Assembly (NCBI GenBank): GCA_031769625.1
Contig: JAUIMM010000698.1
Span: forward strand, 1,048,501-1,112,500
Reading direction: 5' to 3'
From: Taudactylus pleione
Taxonomy: Eukaryota > Chordata > Amphibia > Anura > Myobatrachidae
Length of the DNA: 64,000 nt
Positions 20,908 to 31,257 of this stretch are shown in pieces (the first letter of the stretch is position 1; every line of letters begins with the position of its first letter). The position numbers and the translations under genes are program-made. Under the pieces are notes generated by a model. It searched no databases. It saw only the letters and a list, made by a program, of their open reading frames with translations, and was not told the origin of the DNA.

Positions 20908-22904
20908 GTGACCGACGACAACCCGCTGGCACACCTGTTTACCGCCCGCCTGGGAGCCCTAGAGCAAAGGTGGATGTCACGCCTGGCCAACTTTCGTTAT
21001 ACCGTGACCTCCCAAAGCGGGAAATCTAACGGCAACACCGATGCTCTGTCCCGCCTGCCTACTGCAGACGTCGCAGAGGAAGATAGAGACTGGGATGAAG
21101 ATGTGGAGACGCCATTATTCAAGCCTCCAAAAATTAAGCCACGCATCGTAACCTCCAATCCTGTGTCTGCCACAACAGATCCAAGGCCAGATAACCCTCA
21201 CGCAGACACCCTTGGATTTGACTGGGAAAAGATTCAGAAAGAGAGCCCTGTACTACGAGAATTAATGGATATCATTTGTCGGAAGAGCCATCTAACTAAG
21301 CTACAGAGGGCTGATGCTGACCCAGAGTTGATGAAACTGCTTAGACACAGAGATCGCATCAAGCCCAAACAGGGGCTAATCGTTCGAGCCAGCCTTGACC
21401 CCAGAACACATCAAAACATTGTTCAAATAGTTGTGCCCAGACAACAGGCAGAGTTCCTGCTCAAGGCTTATCATGACCAATCTGGACATTTTGGAACCCA
21501 GAAGACAGAAGCTGTGCTAAGAAAGAAATTCTTTTGGGTAGGAATGAGAGAGGACGTTGAAAAGTGGTGTCGAAGCTGCGTAGCCTGTTGCCTCAAGAGG
21601 ACCCCTGTGGCTAGACAGAAAGACCCACTACATCCGATAAAGAGCCAGCGTCCACTGGAAATCGTCACCCTTGACCACGTTAAAGTTGAGCCCAGTCCAA
21701 GAGGGTTTCAGTATGCATTGACCATCACCGACCACTGCAGCAAGTTCCTGGTAGTTGCCCCAGTACGTTATCTGACCGCAAAGACTACCACCGAACTCTT
21801 CCTCAAGCACTTTGCCCGGCCATATGTGTACCCTGATCAGATCCTGACAGACCAAGGCACGGCATTTGAATCACAGTTGTTTCAAGAGCTCTGTACCTTG
21901 TATGGATGTAAGAAGGTGCGGACAACTGCCTATCATCCTCAATGTAATGGTCTGTGTGAAAGGGCCAACCAGACTATCATTGGAATGTTAAGAAGTCTCT
22001 CCATGGAAAAACGATCCCAGTGGCCTATCTTCTTGCCAGAGCTTGCATACTTGTATAATAACACTGAACACTGCTCCACAGGTTTCACACCTTTCTACCT
22101 GATGTTCAGAAGGCAGGGCAAGCTGCCCATGGACTTAGAGCTGACTCCTGAAGTGGCTGAACCTGCGGCTACTGCAGCTACCAAAAATGAGTGGGTTCGC
22201 AAACACAAGCACCGGATAGAGACAGCCAGAGAAATTGTGCTGAAGAAAATGGGGACTGTGCAACACCGTCAAGAGAGAAATTATAATTCTGATGCCAGAG
22301 CTACGCCCTTACAAATAGGGGATAAAGTCTGGAAGAAGAAAAATCACAGTTCCAGCAAGTTGGATGCCATGTAGGAAAGTGTCCCCTACACAGTGGCTGG
22401 TATTCCGGGTGATGGCCTATATGCCTACCAGATCAGAAGGGAGAGAGATGGACAAGTCAGCACAGTGTCTAGAGAGCAGCTGAAGTTGTGCACTGCGGAA
22501 GTTCCAGCATTACCACCAGTGGATGTGTTCAGGGCAGAGAGACGGGGATCTCCTGGGGGCCCTCTTTTCAAAGATCCCATAGAATTGCTAATGTTTAAGT
22601 GTGGCCCGCTTTTGCTAAATACCACAGGGGGTGTAACCCCAGAGCCATTAGCAATTCAGCCCATAGAAAGTGAAACTGATTCCTTTCCTGTCATTGACCA
22701 GGTTGAGAATGATAGACCTGCCACAGAGGTCAGGAGGTCAGAGCATAGTACGGAAGGTGCTCAACCCACAGAAAGTGAAGCTGACCCCTTTCCTGCCACT
22801 GACCAGGTTGAGAATATTAGGCCTGCAGCAGAGGTCAGGAGGTCAGAGTGTGGCACGAAAGGGGTTAGACCTTTGAGATACCGATTTATAAGTGGTCAAA
22901 GGAC

Positions 22905-22954
<50 letters not shown>

Positions 22955-23025
22955 GTCTATACTTACTTTTTGTTGTAAAGTTAAATGACAAATTATTATC
23001 TGCCTGGAGTGTGAAGGAGTGTTGA
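20908..23025 (+). pseudogene. pol: Gypsy 1 RNase H C-terminus and integrase
   Basis: The frame opens inside the RNase H tail (DDNPLAHLFTARLGALEQRW ... GNTDALSRLP). The sequence jumps here straight from the end of RT, so roughly 200 codons (connection plus most of RNase H) are deleted. Integrase follows: zinc-binding H-x4-H (HDQSGH) and C-x2-C (CRSC), then the catalytic core with Asp in VTLDHV, Asp in ILTDQGTAFES and Glu in HPQCNGLCERANQT. All three acidic residues are present. The basic C-terminal module is cut by a TAG at 22372-22374 (probably TGG), after which the same frame continues (GIPGDGLYAYQIRRERDGQ). A 36-residue duplication (ESETDSFPVIDQVEN, ESEADPFPATDQVEN) and a TA microsatellite end the frame. 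Confidence 0.85.
22911..22951. repeat. (TA)n microsatellite
   Basis: About 20 TA units in the 3' end of the integrase frame of Gypsy 1. Confidence 0.95.
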
Positions 23026-23065
23026 TAAGGACTTTTTGTGTTACTAATGAGATTGCGTGAGAGTA

Positions 23066-24408
23066 TGTGATGCCCCAACATAGACTGTCTGGCCCTAAGG
23101 GAAGGTCTTGTTTATGTGAAAGAACACTGGCATTGAGGGGGTTAATCATTCCCCTCACATTGTGACATCAGTGGGTAGCAGGAGGGCTTTAGGACCCAGG
23201 GGACTCAAACATAGTGAGGTGAGGAGCAGGAAGAGCCCTGAGAGAAAAGAGCAGCTTGACCTGTGAACTGAGGAGGCGGAGCCTGTTAGGAGGGAAAACA
23301 GAGCTGTGAGGAGAGCTGGGCTGACAAGAGCAGGCACGGAGCTTGTCAGGATCCAGTGTGAGCTGCAAGAATCAGCAAAGAGCAGAGGCTGCAAGGGCTG
23401 CTGAGTGAGAGCCACACTGCAGGTATCAGTCGCTCAGATAAGGAGAGCAGGCAGCGAACGAACATACGACGGGCAGGAGCTGCGCCTGTGATACTGCCAC
23501 GGGTCTGGGACTGACGGCAGGGGCCAGGACACCAGTTTTAACCAGGAGCCGCAGACATCCGAGACAGCTGATCCTTCGGGTAAGCCACAAGGGAGACCAG
23601 CTGAAGGGGGTGGCCAGATAAAATAGAGATAGCACAAATGGACAGGTCAAGAGCCCTCAGTGCTCATCCCCAATTGTCAGCCTACTAGTTTGTTCCTCAG
23701 TGTGGAGTGATCCTGCCAACCATGCACCCAAGGAAAGGACTTTCAGTAACTAGGCAGCCAGTATAAGCAAGCTGCAGTATTCAGCCTACCCACTGTAAGG
23801 AAGTGAAAACTGAACTCATACTCACTACCCTAATCTACAGGGAGATCTGTATAACCTGCTGCACTAATTCTACAGGGAGATTGCCATAACTTGCTATTCT
23901 AGTGCTACAGGGAAAACAGCAATAATTGCTACCACATACTTTGAGAACTGTGTTGTCTGCTACCAATACTAGCAGGGAGGACTGCTATATCTGTTTCACA
24001 GTTAGCTAAGAGTACTGTCTTGAAGGGCTATCTGAATATGTAATGTATGTAATGTGATCCTGAGATTGTAGTTGCATTTGTGAATTCTGTTTTACTCTGA
24101 AATGCAGTTATAGCCAACAGTAATTACAATACTGTATGTTGATTTGCATAACTGACCTTTTATTCACCAAAGTACCATGACACCGTGTTCCAGTTAAATA
24201 AAATTCATAGTCACTGTCCAAACGAGTAGTAACTTTGTTGGGGGGTTCTCTGGGGGGTCCTTGTCTCTCTGCACACCGACTAAGGGATTCCAGGAGTGGA
24301 GCGTGGTCCAAAAGCTGACGGAAGGTCTGGACCAATTACAAATACAGAAGGAAGTAGGTACGACACATACCCCGCTCATCAACGCTCACCCCTGAGGCTG
24401 CTATTACA
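23066..24408 (+). repeat. 3' LTR of Ty3/Gypsy element 1
   Basis: Starts TGTGATGCCCC, ends ATTACA; direct repeat of 14885-16252. The sequence just upstream (GAGATTGCGTGAGAGTA) is only weakly purine-rich, so the polypurine tract is unclear. Confidence 0.9.
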
Positions 24409-24830
24409 AAAGCATTGGTGAAATGCAGGTAGGATATGATTTATAACCTCAATAGGCGGATCATGTGACTTGCTATAGAACTGTAAGTTATTAACTGTAT
24501 GTTCATTTATCAACTGACCTTATAGTGTAATATTATTTTAACCTAAATGATAGATTATAGATAGATAGAAATTGCAAAATGCATGCAGGATGTGATTTTT
24601 CACCTCAGTGTGCTGACCATGTGACTTGTTTACGTCATAAACAGTCTTTATGATGTCACAGCTTTGGTAGAAAGTTCACCATTTTGTAGACAACTGTCAG
24701 TTATCAACTGAATATGCTGATATGACATGTTACAATGTAAGGTAGGCTTACTTTAATCAGTATAATAATAGATAAATAGTAAAGGTGCAATGCTGGTCAG
24801 ATGTGATTTATCACCTTAATGTCAAGGTCC
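24409..24830 (+). repeat. Island 3 of the broken tandem repeat
   Basis: A short monomer (24411-24550), a long monomer (24565-24770, with the extra ACGTCATAAACAGTCTTTATGATGTCACAGC block) and the beginning of another (24780-24830). It continues the array on the far side of the Gypsy insertion. Confidence 0.8.
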
Positions 24831-25272
24831 TGGTATTATGTAGATCTGCAGGGTATTAACTGAAGAGTGCAGGAAACAGAGAGGCTTCAAGATACCATTA
24901 CTCATAGCTAATACAGGTACTGGCAGACTGGAGACACTAGGAATCATGGACCGGAGCAATGCAAGGATACTAGAATTGGAACAGGAACCCAAGCCACCGG
25001 GCAGCCTATCACCTAATGGTCGAGGAACCAATCAGACCTGAGAACTACCACAGTGACAAGAAGAACCTGAACTCAAAACAGTATAGTGTAAATAGATTCA
25101 TGGCTTGGTTGCCAGGTCCAGACTGAGTCTTATGTAACCAGGGAAGAACTAATGAAGCTATATCCCTGGTACAGCTCTGACGCAAGACCTGGGCCATAAT
25201 CAGGAAGGGGAACTCAGGATAGAGAGACACCAGATACACACAGTACTAAACACCTCGATGCTAAAAGACTGT
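24831..25272. other. Unassigned insert, no gene recognised
   Basis: It follows the broken-off monomer at 24830 and ends at the MITE. No TIRs, LTR ends or coding motifs were seen. Confidence 0.3.
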
Positions 25273-25811
25273 GGGCCTAATTCAGACCCGCTCGCGAGCG
25301 TAGGACGCTCGCAGGCAGGTCGATGGTGCCCTAATGCGCATGCGCACGACGGAGGGAGCTCCGTCGTGCGCATGCGCGAGACCCGCATGGCAACAGCCAA
25401 GCTGTCGCTCCAGGTCTCGCACCAAAGGGGGCGTGCTGTTGATGGTGACTGACAGCATGCCCCCTTTGGTGGGTGTGCCGGGGGCGTGGCTGCCAGATGG
25501 AGGCGTTCCCATGGGAACGCCTACCGTCTGGGTCCGGCCCCACTGACATCACTAGTGATATCAGTGGGAGCGAATTTGGCTCTGATAGAGCCAAAATCAC
25601 TCCAGGGCTTGCGGCCACGAGACCCTACCGCAGGGTCTTGTTGCAAGCCAGATGTCAAGACCATCGCCACCATCATCATGGACGCTCGCATAAGCTGTGG
25701 GTGGTAACCCACAGCTATGCGAGCGTCCAAGAGGCCGCTCCAAGTTGAGGTAGGAGGGCCCTGATTCAGAGCGAGCGCTCTGGTCAGAGCATCCGGCTCT
25801 GAATCAGGCCC
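25273..25811 (-). mobile_element. GGGCCTGATTCAG-type MITE, second body (copy F)
   Basis: Inverted copy of the 12869-13419 type: starts GGGCCTAATTCAGACCCGCTCGCGAGCG and ends CATCCGGCTCTGAATCAGGCCC. TGT flanks both ends (25270-25272 and 25812-25814). Internal palindromes AGGCGTTCCCATGGGAACGCC and CACTGACATCACTAGTGATATCAGTG are visible. Confidence 0.9.
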
Positions 25812-26089
25812 TGTGACAGCAAGGAATGCAGTTACTTATACTCACACAATCAACCGATTGTTGCATTCTGCGCATGCTTATGCCTCACAGCGCGCATGCG
25901 TAAACCAGTCGTTGCGATCGGGATTACGATCGCAGTGACTACACAGACCCATCACAGAGTGATTGAGAGGAAGTGTCGGTTGTGGATGGTGACGGAGTTG
26001 GTTGGCCAAATATAGGCGTGCCAGTGCGTTTCAACGCTGTTGCATGAGTGTGCATAAATTATCCACTGCGTTGCCATACGCAGCCTGAG

Positions 26090-27180
26090 GCCTCATAGCA
26101 GAGGCAGGCTCAACCGGGGGGCAGGGTGCCATGTGCCCCCTGGGCCGCAGCACCATGCGGGCCGTGGGCAGTCTGTGTCTCTGTGACACAGTTGCACCGC
26201 ACGTGTAGCGCTGACCGGACGGAGTTCGGTCAGTACTACACAGTGACTTACAAACACACAGCCGCCGACAGCAGTGTGTTTATTTTAATTAGCAGCCAAT
26301 GAGAGTCTGTCAGAATCATTGAGTGCTGCTGCGTCCACTACAGGAGCCGTTCCATCTTCCGGCTCCTGCAGTGGGTAATGGGAGAGATGTCAAGGGGGAG
26401 ACCACTACTGGGGGTACTACAAGGAGGGGCCACTACTGGGGACTGCTACTAGGGGCACTACAAGGGGGGGACCACTACTGGGGGCACTACAAGGGGGAGA
26501 CCACTACTGGGGGCACTACAAGGGGGGAACTACTACTGGGGGCACTACAAGGGGGGGCTACTACTGGGGCCACTACAAGCGGGGGACCACTACTGGGGGG
26601 ACTACTACTACTGGGGGCACTACAAGGGGGGACTACTAGTAGGGGCACTACAAGGGGAGGGGACTACTAGGGGCACTGCATAGAGGGAAGGGACTACTAC
26701 TAGAGGCACTGCATAGGAGGGAGGGGACTACCACTGGGGGCACTGCATCGGGGGACCACTGCTGGGGGCTCTATACTGTGTAAAGGGCAATACTGGGGGT
26801 ACTGCATAGGGGGGAGACTACAACTGGGGCCACTATTTAAGGGGCACAGCATAAGGATTACCACTATTGGGGGCACTGCACGGGGGGTGGACTGCTACTG
26901 GGGGCACTATATAAGGGGCACTGCATAGGGGGTACCACTACTGGGGTCACTATAAAAGGGGCTTACTACTGGGGGCACTACACAGGGGGGACCACTACTG
27001 GGGGCACTATATAAGGGGCTTACTACTGGGGGCACAAGGGGCACTGCACAGGGGAGGTCACTACTGGGGGCACTGCATAGGGGGGATCACTACTGGAGGC
27101 CTGCATAAGGGGGTCCTCTCCTGAGGCACAGGGGGGCACTGCATATGGGCACCTCATATGGGCATTTCTACAGGGGGCTG
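26090..27180 (-). mobile_element. hAT-type fragment filled with a GGGGGCACTACA minisatellite
   Basis: The start (AGTGCTGCTGCGTCCACTACAGGAGCC...GGCTCCTGCAGTGGGTAATGGGA, 26318-26385) matches in reverse complement the flank of the inner hAT element near 39137-39200. From 26390 to about 27170 about 30 irregular units of CACTACTGGGGG(C/A)...AAGGGGGGAC follow, the complement of the 38000-39000 array. Its termini are not recognisable, so it is a fragment or highly diverged copy. The strand is given relative to 37764-39567. Confidence 0.6.
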
Positions 27181-27483
27181 CCCCTAATCTTTATTTGTAG
27201 TTTACATTAATCCAATATGGACCCGCCTTCTCCCTGGAACACTTGAGGGGGGGCGGGGGGCGCCATAGCACGCACATGCTCCAAGCACCCTGGCTACACG
27301 CTACTCCTCTGCCAGGGCCGTCTGCATGCATGCAGTCTTGCTCAACATTATGGATGTGCCTGTAGGTGAGGTGGGCGTCCTTATGTAGTGGTGCAGCTGC
27401 ATTGCAATCACTATGGATTAGCATATATTTGTAGTAAAACTGCATGCTTGTGCTATATTGCGATCCTTGCTGAATCAGGCCCC
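27181..27483. mobile_element. Right end of a GGGCCTGATTCAG MITE
   Basis: Ends TATTGCGATCCTTGCTGAATCAGGCCCC with internal CAGCTGCATTGCAATCACTATGGATTAGCATA, which resembles the body types at 57631-57888 and 41993. The other end was not found. Confidence 0.5.
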
Positions 27484-27729
27484 CATCCGTTATATCCAGT
27501 TCCTAGATCTGGTAAACAAGTCTCCTATACCATCTTGCACACCAGTCTGGTTTTACCACTGACACTTGTTCTTACAGCCACCATCGGTTCCAGCTGATAC
27601 CTCAAACCATTGGTCTCATCCGATGCTTCCAACATCTGGACTCATATTAATTATTTCATTAATTCATCAATATCATACTCTTATCAATTAAGTTCTTCAG
27701 TTCATCAACATCGGTCCCAACCTATCAAG
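27484..27729. other. Intergenic, nothing recognised
   Basis: A/T-rich, no repeats or coding motifs seen. Confidence 0.3.
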
Positions 27730-28124
27730 TTATGTTATGTGCGCTGATACCGCTTCTCCCCGATCTATGATCGGGGGTCTGGGCGGTAAATGACAGGGAC
27801 GATATGTGCCCCATCATTATCGGCGCTACAAGATAGCAGCGCCGATAGCCTGGGCCATGTTCAAATGGTCATATCGCCTGACCGTTCGGTCCGCTGTAGC
27901 TGTCGTTATCGACAGCTTCAGCCTGGCGCTAGCCTATCCCCACAGCAGGGGCAGAGATGTCCCTGCTGCGGCGGCTGCCGGCTCGAGTCAACGCCCCCCC
28001 TCTCCGGCCGATGAGATGCTTATACATCTCATCGGCAGTGCTTCCTGCTTCGCCTCGGTAAAGAGGCAAAGCGGGAAGCATTATAGTGGCACGTTAAGTG
28101 CCGCTATCATATATCTACCCCTAT
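27730..28124 (+). mobile_element. Second copy of the AGGGGTGATGTATGAAG MITE, 5' truncated
   Basis: Shares GTTATGTGCGCTGATA(C/T)CGCTTCTCCCCGAT, CCTGACCGTTC and the end AAGTGCCGCTAT...ATATCTACCCC with 3816-4325. The left end is missing. Sequence after it resumes the tandem repeat. Confidence 0.75.
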
Positions 28125-28565
28125 GTAAGGTATGCTTATTTTAACCTAAATGTTATATATGAAAAATGATAGCTGAATAGATCTAGGATATGATTAATGA
28201 TCATGTGATTTGCTATAGAACTGTTATCAACTGTATCTGTTAATATGCCTAATAACTGTGTAGTATAAGCTAATTTAACCAGACAGACAAAGAGACGGCA
28301 ATGGTGAAATGCAGGTAGGATGTAATTTAACCTTGACAGGATGATCATGTGACTTGCAATAGTCAATTATTAATTGTATCTGTTAATGTCTACTGATCTT
28401 GTAATGTAAGTTTATTATAACCTAAATGATAAATAGATTATTTATAGATAGCAATGGCAAAATGTATACAGAATGTGATTTTTCAACTCAGTATGCCGAC
28501 TTTGTGACTTGTAACATCTTAAACTGCCTCTGTGATATCACTCGGATTAAAGGCCACATGGGCCT
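28125..28565 (+). repeat. Island 4 of the broken tandem repeat
   Basis: A monomer tail (TATGCTTATTTTAACCTAAATG), two short monomers (28160-28290, 28295-28430) and part of a long one (28445-28560). Confidence 0.8.
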
Positions 28566-28593
28566 TGAGCTGAAAATGTTCAAGGGCCTATAC

Positions 28594-28778
28594 CAGTGAT
28601 TCCCAACCTCGGTCCTCAAGGCACACTAACAGTCCTGGTTTTAGTGATATACATGCTTAAGCACACATGGTTAAATCAAAATAATTAAGGTACTTATTAA
28701 GTCACCTGTCCTCAACTATGGCTATCCTTAAAACCTGGACTGTTAGTGTGCCTTGAAGACCGTGGTTGGGAACCCCTG
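28594..28778. mobile_element. hAT MITE CAGTGATTCCCAACC, copy 1
   Basis: Ends CAGTGATTCCCAACC and GGTTGGGAACCCCTG. The 8-bp GCCTATAC duplicates exactly (28586-28593 and 28779-28786). A second copy lies at 47675-47859. Confidence 0.95.
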
Positions 28779-28980
28779 GCCTATACTTAGAGGGGGGGAG
28801 CTGTAACCAGTGCTCCGTGGGTGTGACCAGAGCAACTGCACTGTCACCCCCTACTGTCTCCGTAAATACATAAAACTAAAAAAATAAATACATAATTTTG
28901 TGAGAAAACTAGAAAAACAATTTTAATATTTATAATTTATGGCTGACTGTGGCCCTGGCCATGTATATTGGTAGACAGAC

Positions 28981-29327
28981 GGGACCTGATTCAGAGAAGT
29001 ACTCAGGGTGAAAAAAAACGCAAGTGTGTTGCGACGGTTTTTGGGGCGTGTCTCTGCCTGCATTTGCGATCTCGTACGCACAAAACATGGCTGCGGCATC
29101 TCAGCTCAGACAGCCATTCTGCAAGACCATAGAATTACTCAGGAGGCCGATTATAGGAGGATCTGCATATGCGGCTGCGTATTAGTATGGAGTTGCTTGT
29201 ATTTGTATGGCGCCTATAGATTTCTTAATATAAGTCCTGGCGCCTACGACATTAGCATATTTTGCATATACTCTGCGTACAAAATCGCAGCAGTGATGGC
29301 AATAGCGTACTTCTCTGAATCAGGCCC
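28981..29327. mobile_element. GGGCCTGATTCAG-type MITE, third body
   Basis: Starts GGGACCTGATTCAGAGAAGTAC and ends GCGTACTTCTCTGAATCAGGCC, about 22 bp of TIR. The body is unlike the 600-bp and the CGCTCGCGAGCG types. No clean target duplication. Confidence 0.8.
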
Positions 29328-29566
29328 ACAATCGACAAAATACTGTGTAAGTACTGCATAGCTTTGTATGTTCAGAGAACTGCATTTTTATTATTTGTAT
29401 TTAGTGTGTGAAGTATGGATGTACAATATATGGGCATGTACTGTACAATATAAAACAAAAATACTAAATTCATATGGTGCGGCTTTGAGTCAAATAGCAG
29501 GATCAAGTACCTGATGCTGGGAGTTCTGATCATGCCGAGTGCTACTAGCAAGGTCATTTTCACATA

Positions 29567-29760
29567 GGGCCTGATTCAGAGATGTATGCAAACTTGATTG
29601 TTTGCATACATCTTCAATGGCGGGGGATTGTGCATGAGCCATTTTGCGCATATTCAGAACGGGTCCTGTGTCATCGCACAGAGTTGCCCCAAGAAGCAGC
29701 ATGATTGACATGGGGCGGCACTGGATGTTTATTGCCACAGATATATTTTTCTACTTATAA
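29567..29760 (+). mobile_element. GGGCCTGATTCAG MITE fragment, left end only
   Basis: GGGCCTGATTCAGAGATGTATGCAAAC is present, but no matching right end follows. Confidence 0.55.
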
Positions 29761-29894
29761 AAGGCAAATGTCAGCAGTGACTATAGCTGAGTATCACTGG
29801 ATGGTCTCCGACAGGGATGCCACGTTATTAGGCTGTGGAGGGGCAAAAATATAATTTCATTTTAACGCCCCTATATGTGTGTATATATATATAT

Positions 29895-30055
29895 TAGGGG
29901 TGAGCGGGTTCGGATTTACTCGGATCTTTAAACGGCATTTTATTGGCTATCGCCTATCATGTGTTTTGGATAGCCAATATAATAAATCCGAATTTGCGGT
30001 AAAGTGGCGATAAGAACCGAGTAAATCCGAGTAAAACCGAGCCTGCACATCCCTA
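29895..30055. mobile_element. Short hAT-related MITE (TAGGGGTGAGCGGGTTCGG)
   Basis: Ends TAGGGGTGAGCGGGTTCGGATTT and GAGCCTGCACATCCCTA. The first matches the 5' end of the hAT transposon at 14412. It sits within an ATATATAT tract, so a duplication ATATATAT cannot be told from the microsatellite. Internally palindromic around TATTGGCTATC/GATAGCCAATA. Confidence 0.7.
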
Positions 30056-30092
30056 ATATATATATATATAAAGGGTTCATCTATCTATATAT

Positions 30093-30707
30093 TGTGGCAG
30101 TATCACCAGAGATGGCACTGGTGAGCAGCTGATTCTGTGTGGGGCAGGACAGATCCGCCCACACAAAGTAGAAAAGCATTGTGGGAAGATGCCTAATGGC
30201 TGCCTTGTGGAGAGAGCTCAGGTGTGGGCTGGTGAGAAGGCAGACCAGTCAGGCTGCTGCTAGAAACAGTCTATGTGAGACTATGGCAGCTAGAGAGCCC
30301 AGTGAAGCTAAGCGAGCCATTGGGGGCCAGGAGGCCTGTGTCTGGACCTTGCAGGAGGCAAGGGGGGACCATAAACCTCTCAGACTGTGTGACATTGAAA
30401 CAGCGGGGCTGCAGACTGAGGAAGCCAGGACCTACTGTATACCTGGAGGATACAGGGAAGGCACAGAGACTGTGAGAGACTTTATTGGCAGATTAGCTGC
30501 ATCCTTATAGACAGGGTTTGAAGAAGTGAGTTAGACACCCTAAATAGGGGCTAGGTTGTTTATAATTTTCTGTTTGCTTCCTGACTTTCCATGCTGGAAA
30601 GTAAAGCATCATTTATTTATTTGAAAGATGTGTGTGGACCCTCATTAAGCACCTAAACACTGCTCCAATCCACCCTCTACCGAGCTAATTACCCCCAAGA
30701 TATCACA
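30093..30707 (+). repeat. 5' LTR of the coiled-coil element
   Basis: TG...CA ends; the first about 270 bp are repeated at 33889-34160 with few differences. The string GGAAAGTAAAGCATCATTTATTTATTTG near 30600 may hold the polyadenylation region. Confidence 0.85.
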
Positions 30708-31257
30708 TATGGTGGAGAATGCAGGCAACGAAGATTCTACGCACGAAGATTCTACGCATAAAGGTCTATGCAAGACAGATCTGCAAAAAAAAAGTGGATT
30801 ACAGCAAGTAAATGGACATAAGGAGGCTCACTGCACCTGCATGGTGGAATTCTCGTCAAGGTGGTAAGTGAAGATAAGTCTGTTGTGAAGTGTTGTTTAA
30901 ACAACAAAATTGTCTGCAAGTGTACACTATTGCTGCAGTGTACATCTTTTCCTTGTAAAGGAAGATAAATAAGTGTTACACAAGTTGCTGGAGAATTGTT
31001 TGCTTATGGGAGAGGCAAAGTTTGCCAGAAACAGAAGTACAGTATTCAAGTGTTTTGCAAAAGTAAAAAGTGCAAGTATATTGTCTGTGAAAAGAAATGT
31101 GCACTTCCTCAGCATTGGAAGGGTTAAAATAAATTGTGTGGTTTCTCGGTGAATTCTCATGTTCATTAAGTCAAGGTGTGGTACTGAGGGAGCAGAGGTT
31201 CCTGTTGAAAGGCTATTGAGACTGTTTGATACATGCTGTAATTGTAGTGCCACATGA
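30708..31257 (+). other. PBS and leader of the coiled-coil element
   Basis: TGGTGGAGAATGCAGGC starts within three bases of the LTR and is placed like a primer binding site. The duplicated string AGATTCTACGCA follows. No frame with family motifs was seen. Confidence 0.45.

Larger units (their letters stand above)
14885..24408 (+). mobile_element. Ty3/Gypsy LTR retrotransposon 1, decayed
   Basis: The order is 5' LTR, Gag, CCHC knuckle, protease, reverse transcriptase, RNase H remnant, integrase, 3' LTR, which is the Ty3/Gypsy order. It is inserted in the tandem repeat (islands 2 and 3 on either side). Defects: a MITE in gag (16568-17168), a frameshift in gag, a stop after protease, an LTR-like insert at about 18928-20080, an altered polymerase motif, a deletion covering most of RNase H near 20907, and a TAG stop in the integrase tail. 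Confidence 0.9.

Noticed and set aside
17172..23025. Endogenous retrovirus with env
   Set aside because: No env-like frame (signal peptide, transmembrane segment) is present after integrase; the organisation is that of a Gypsy retrotransposon.
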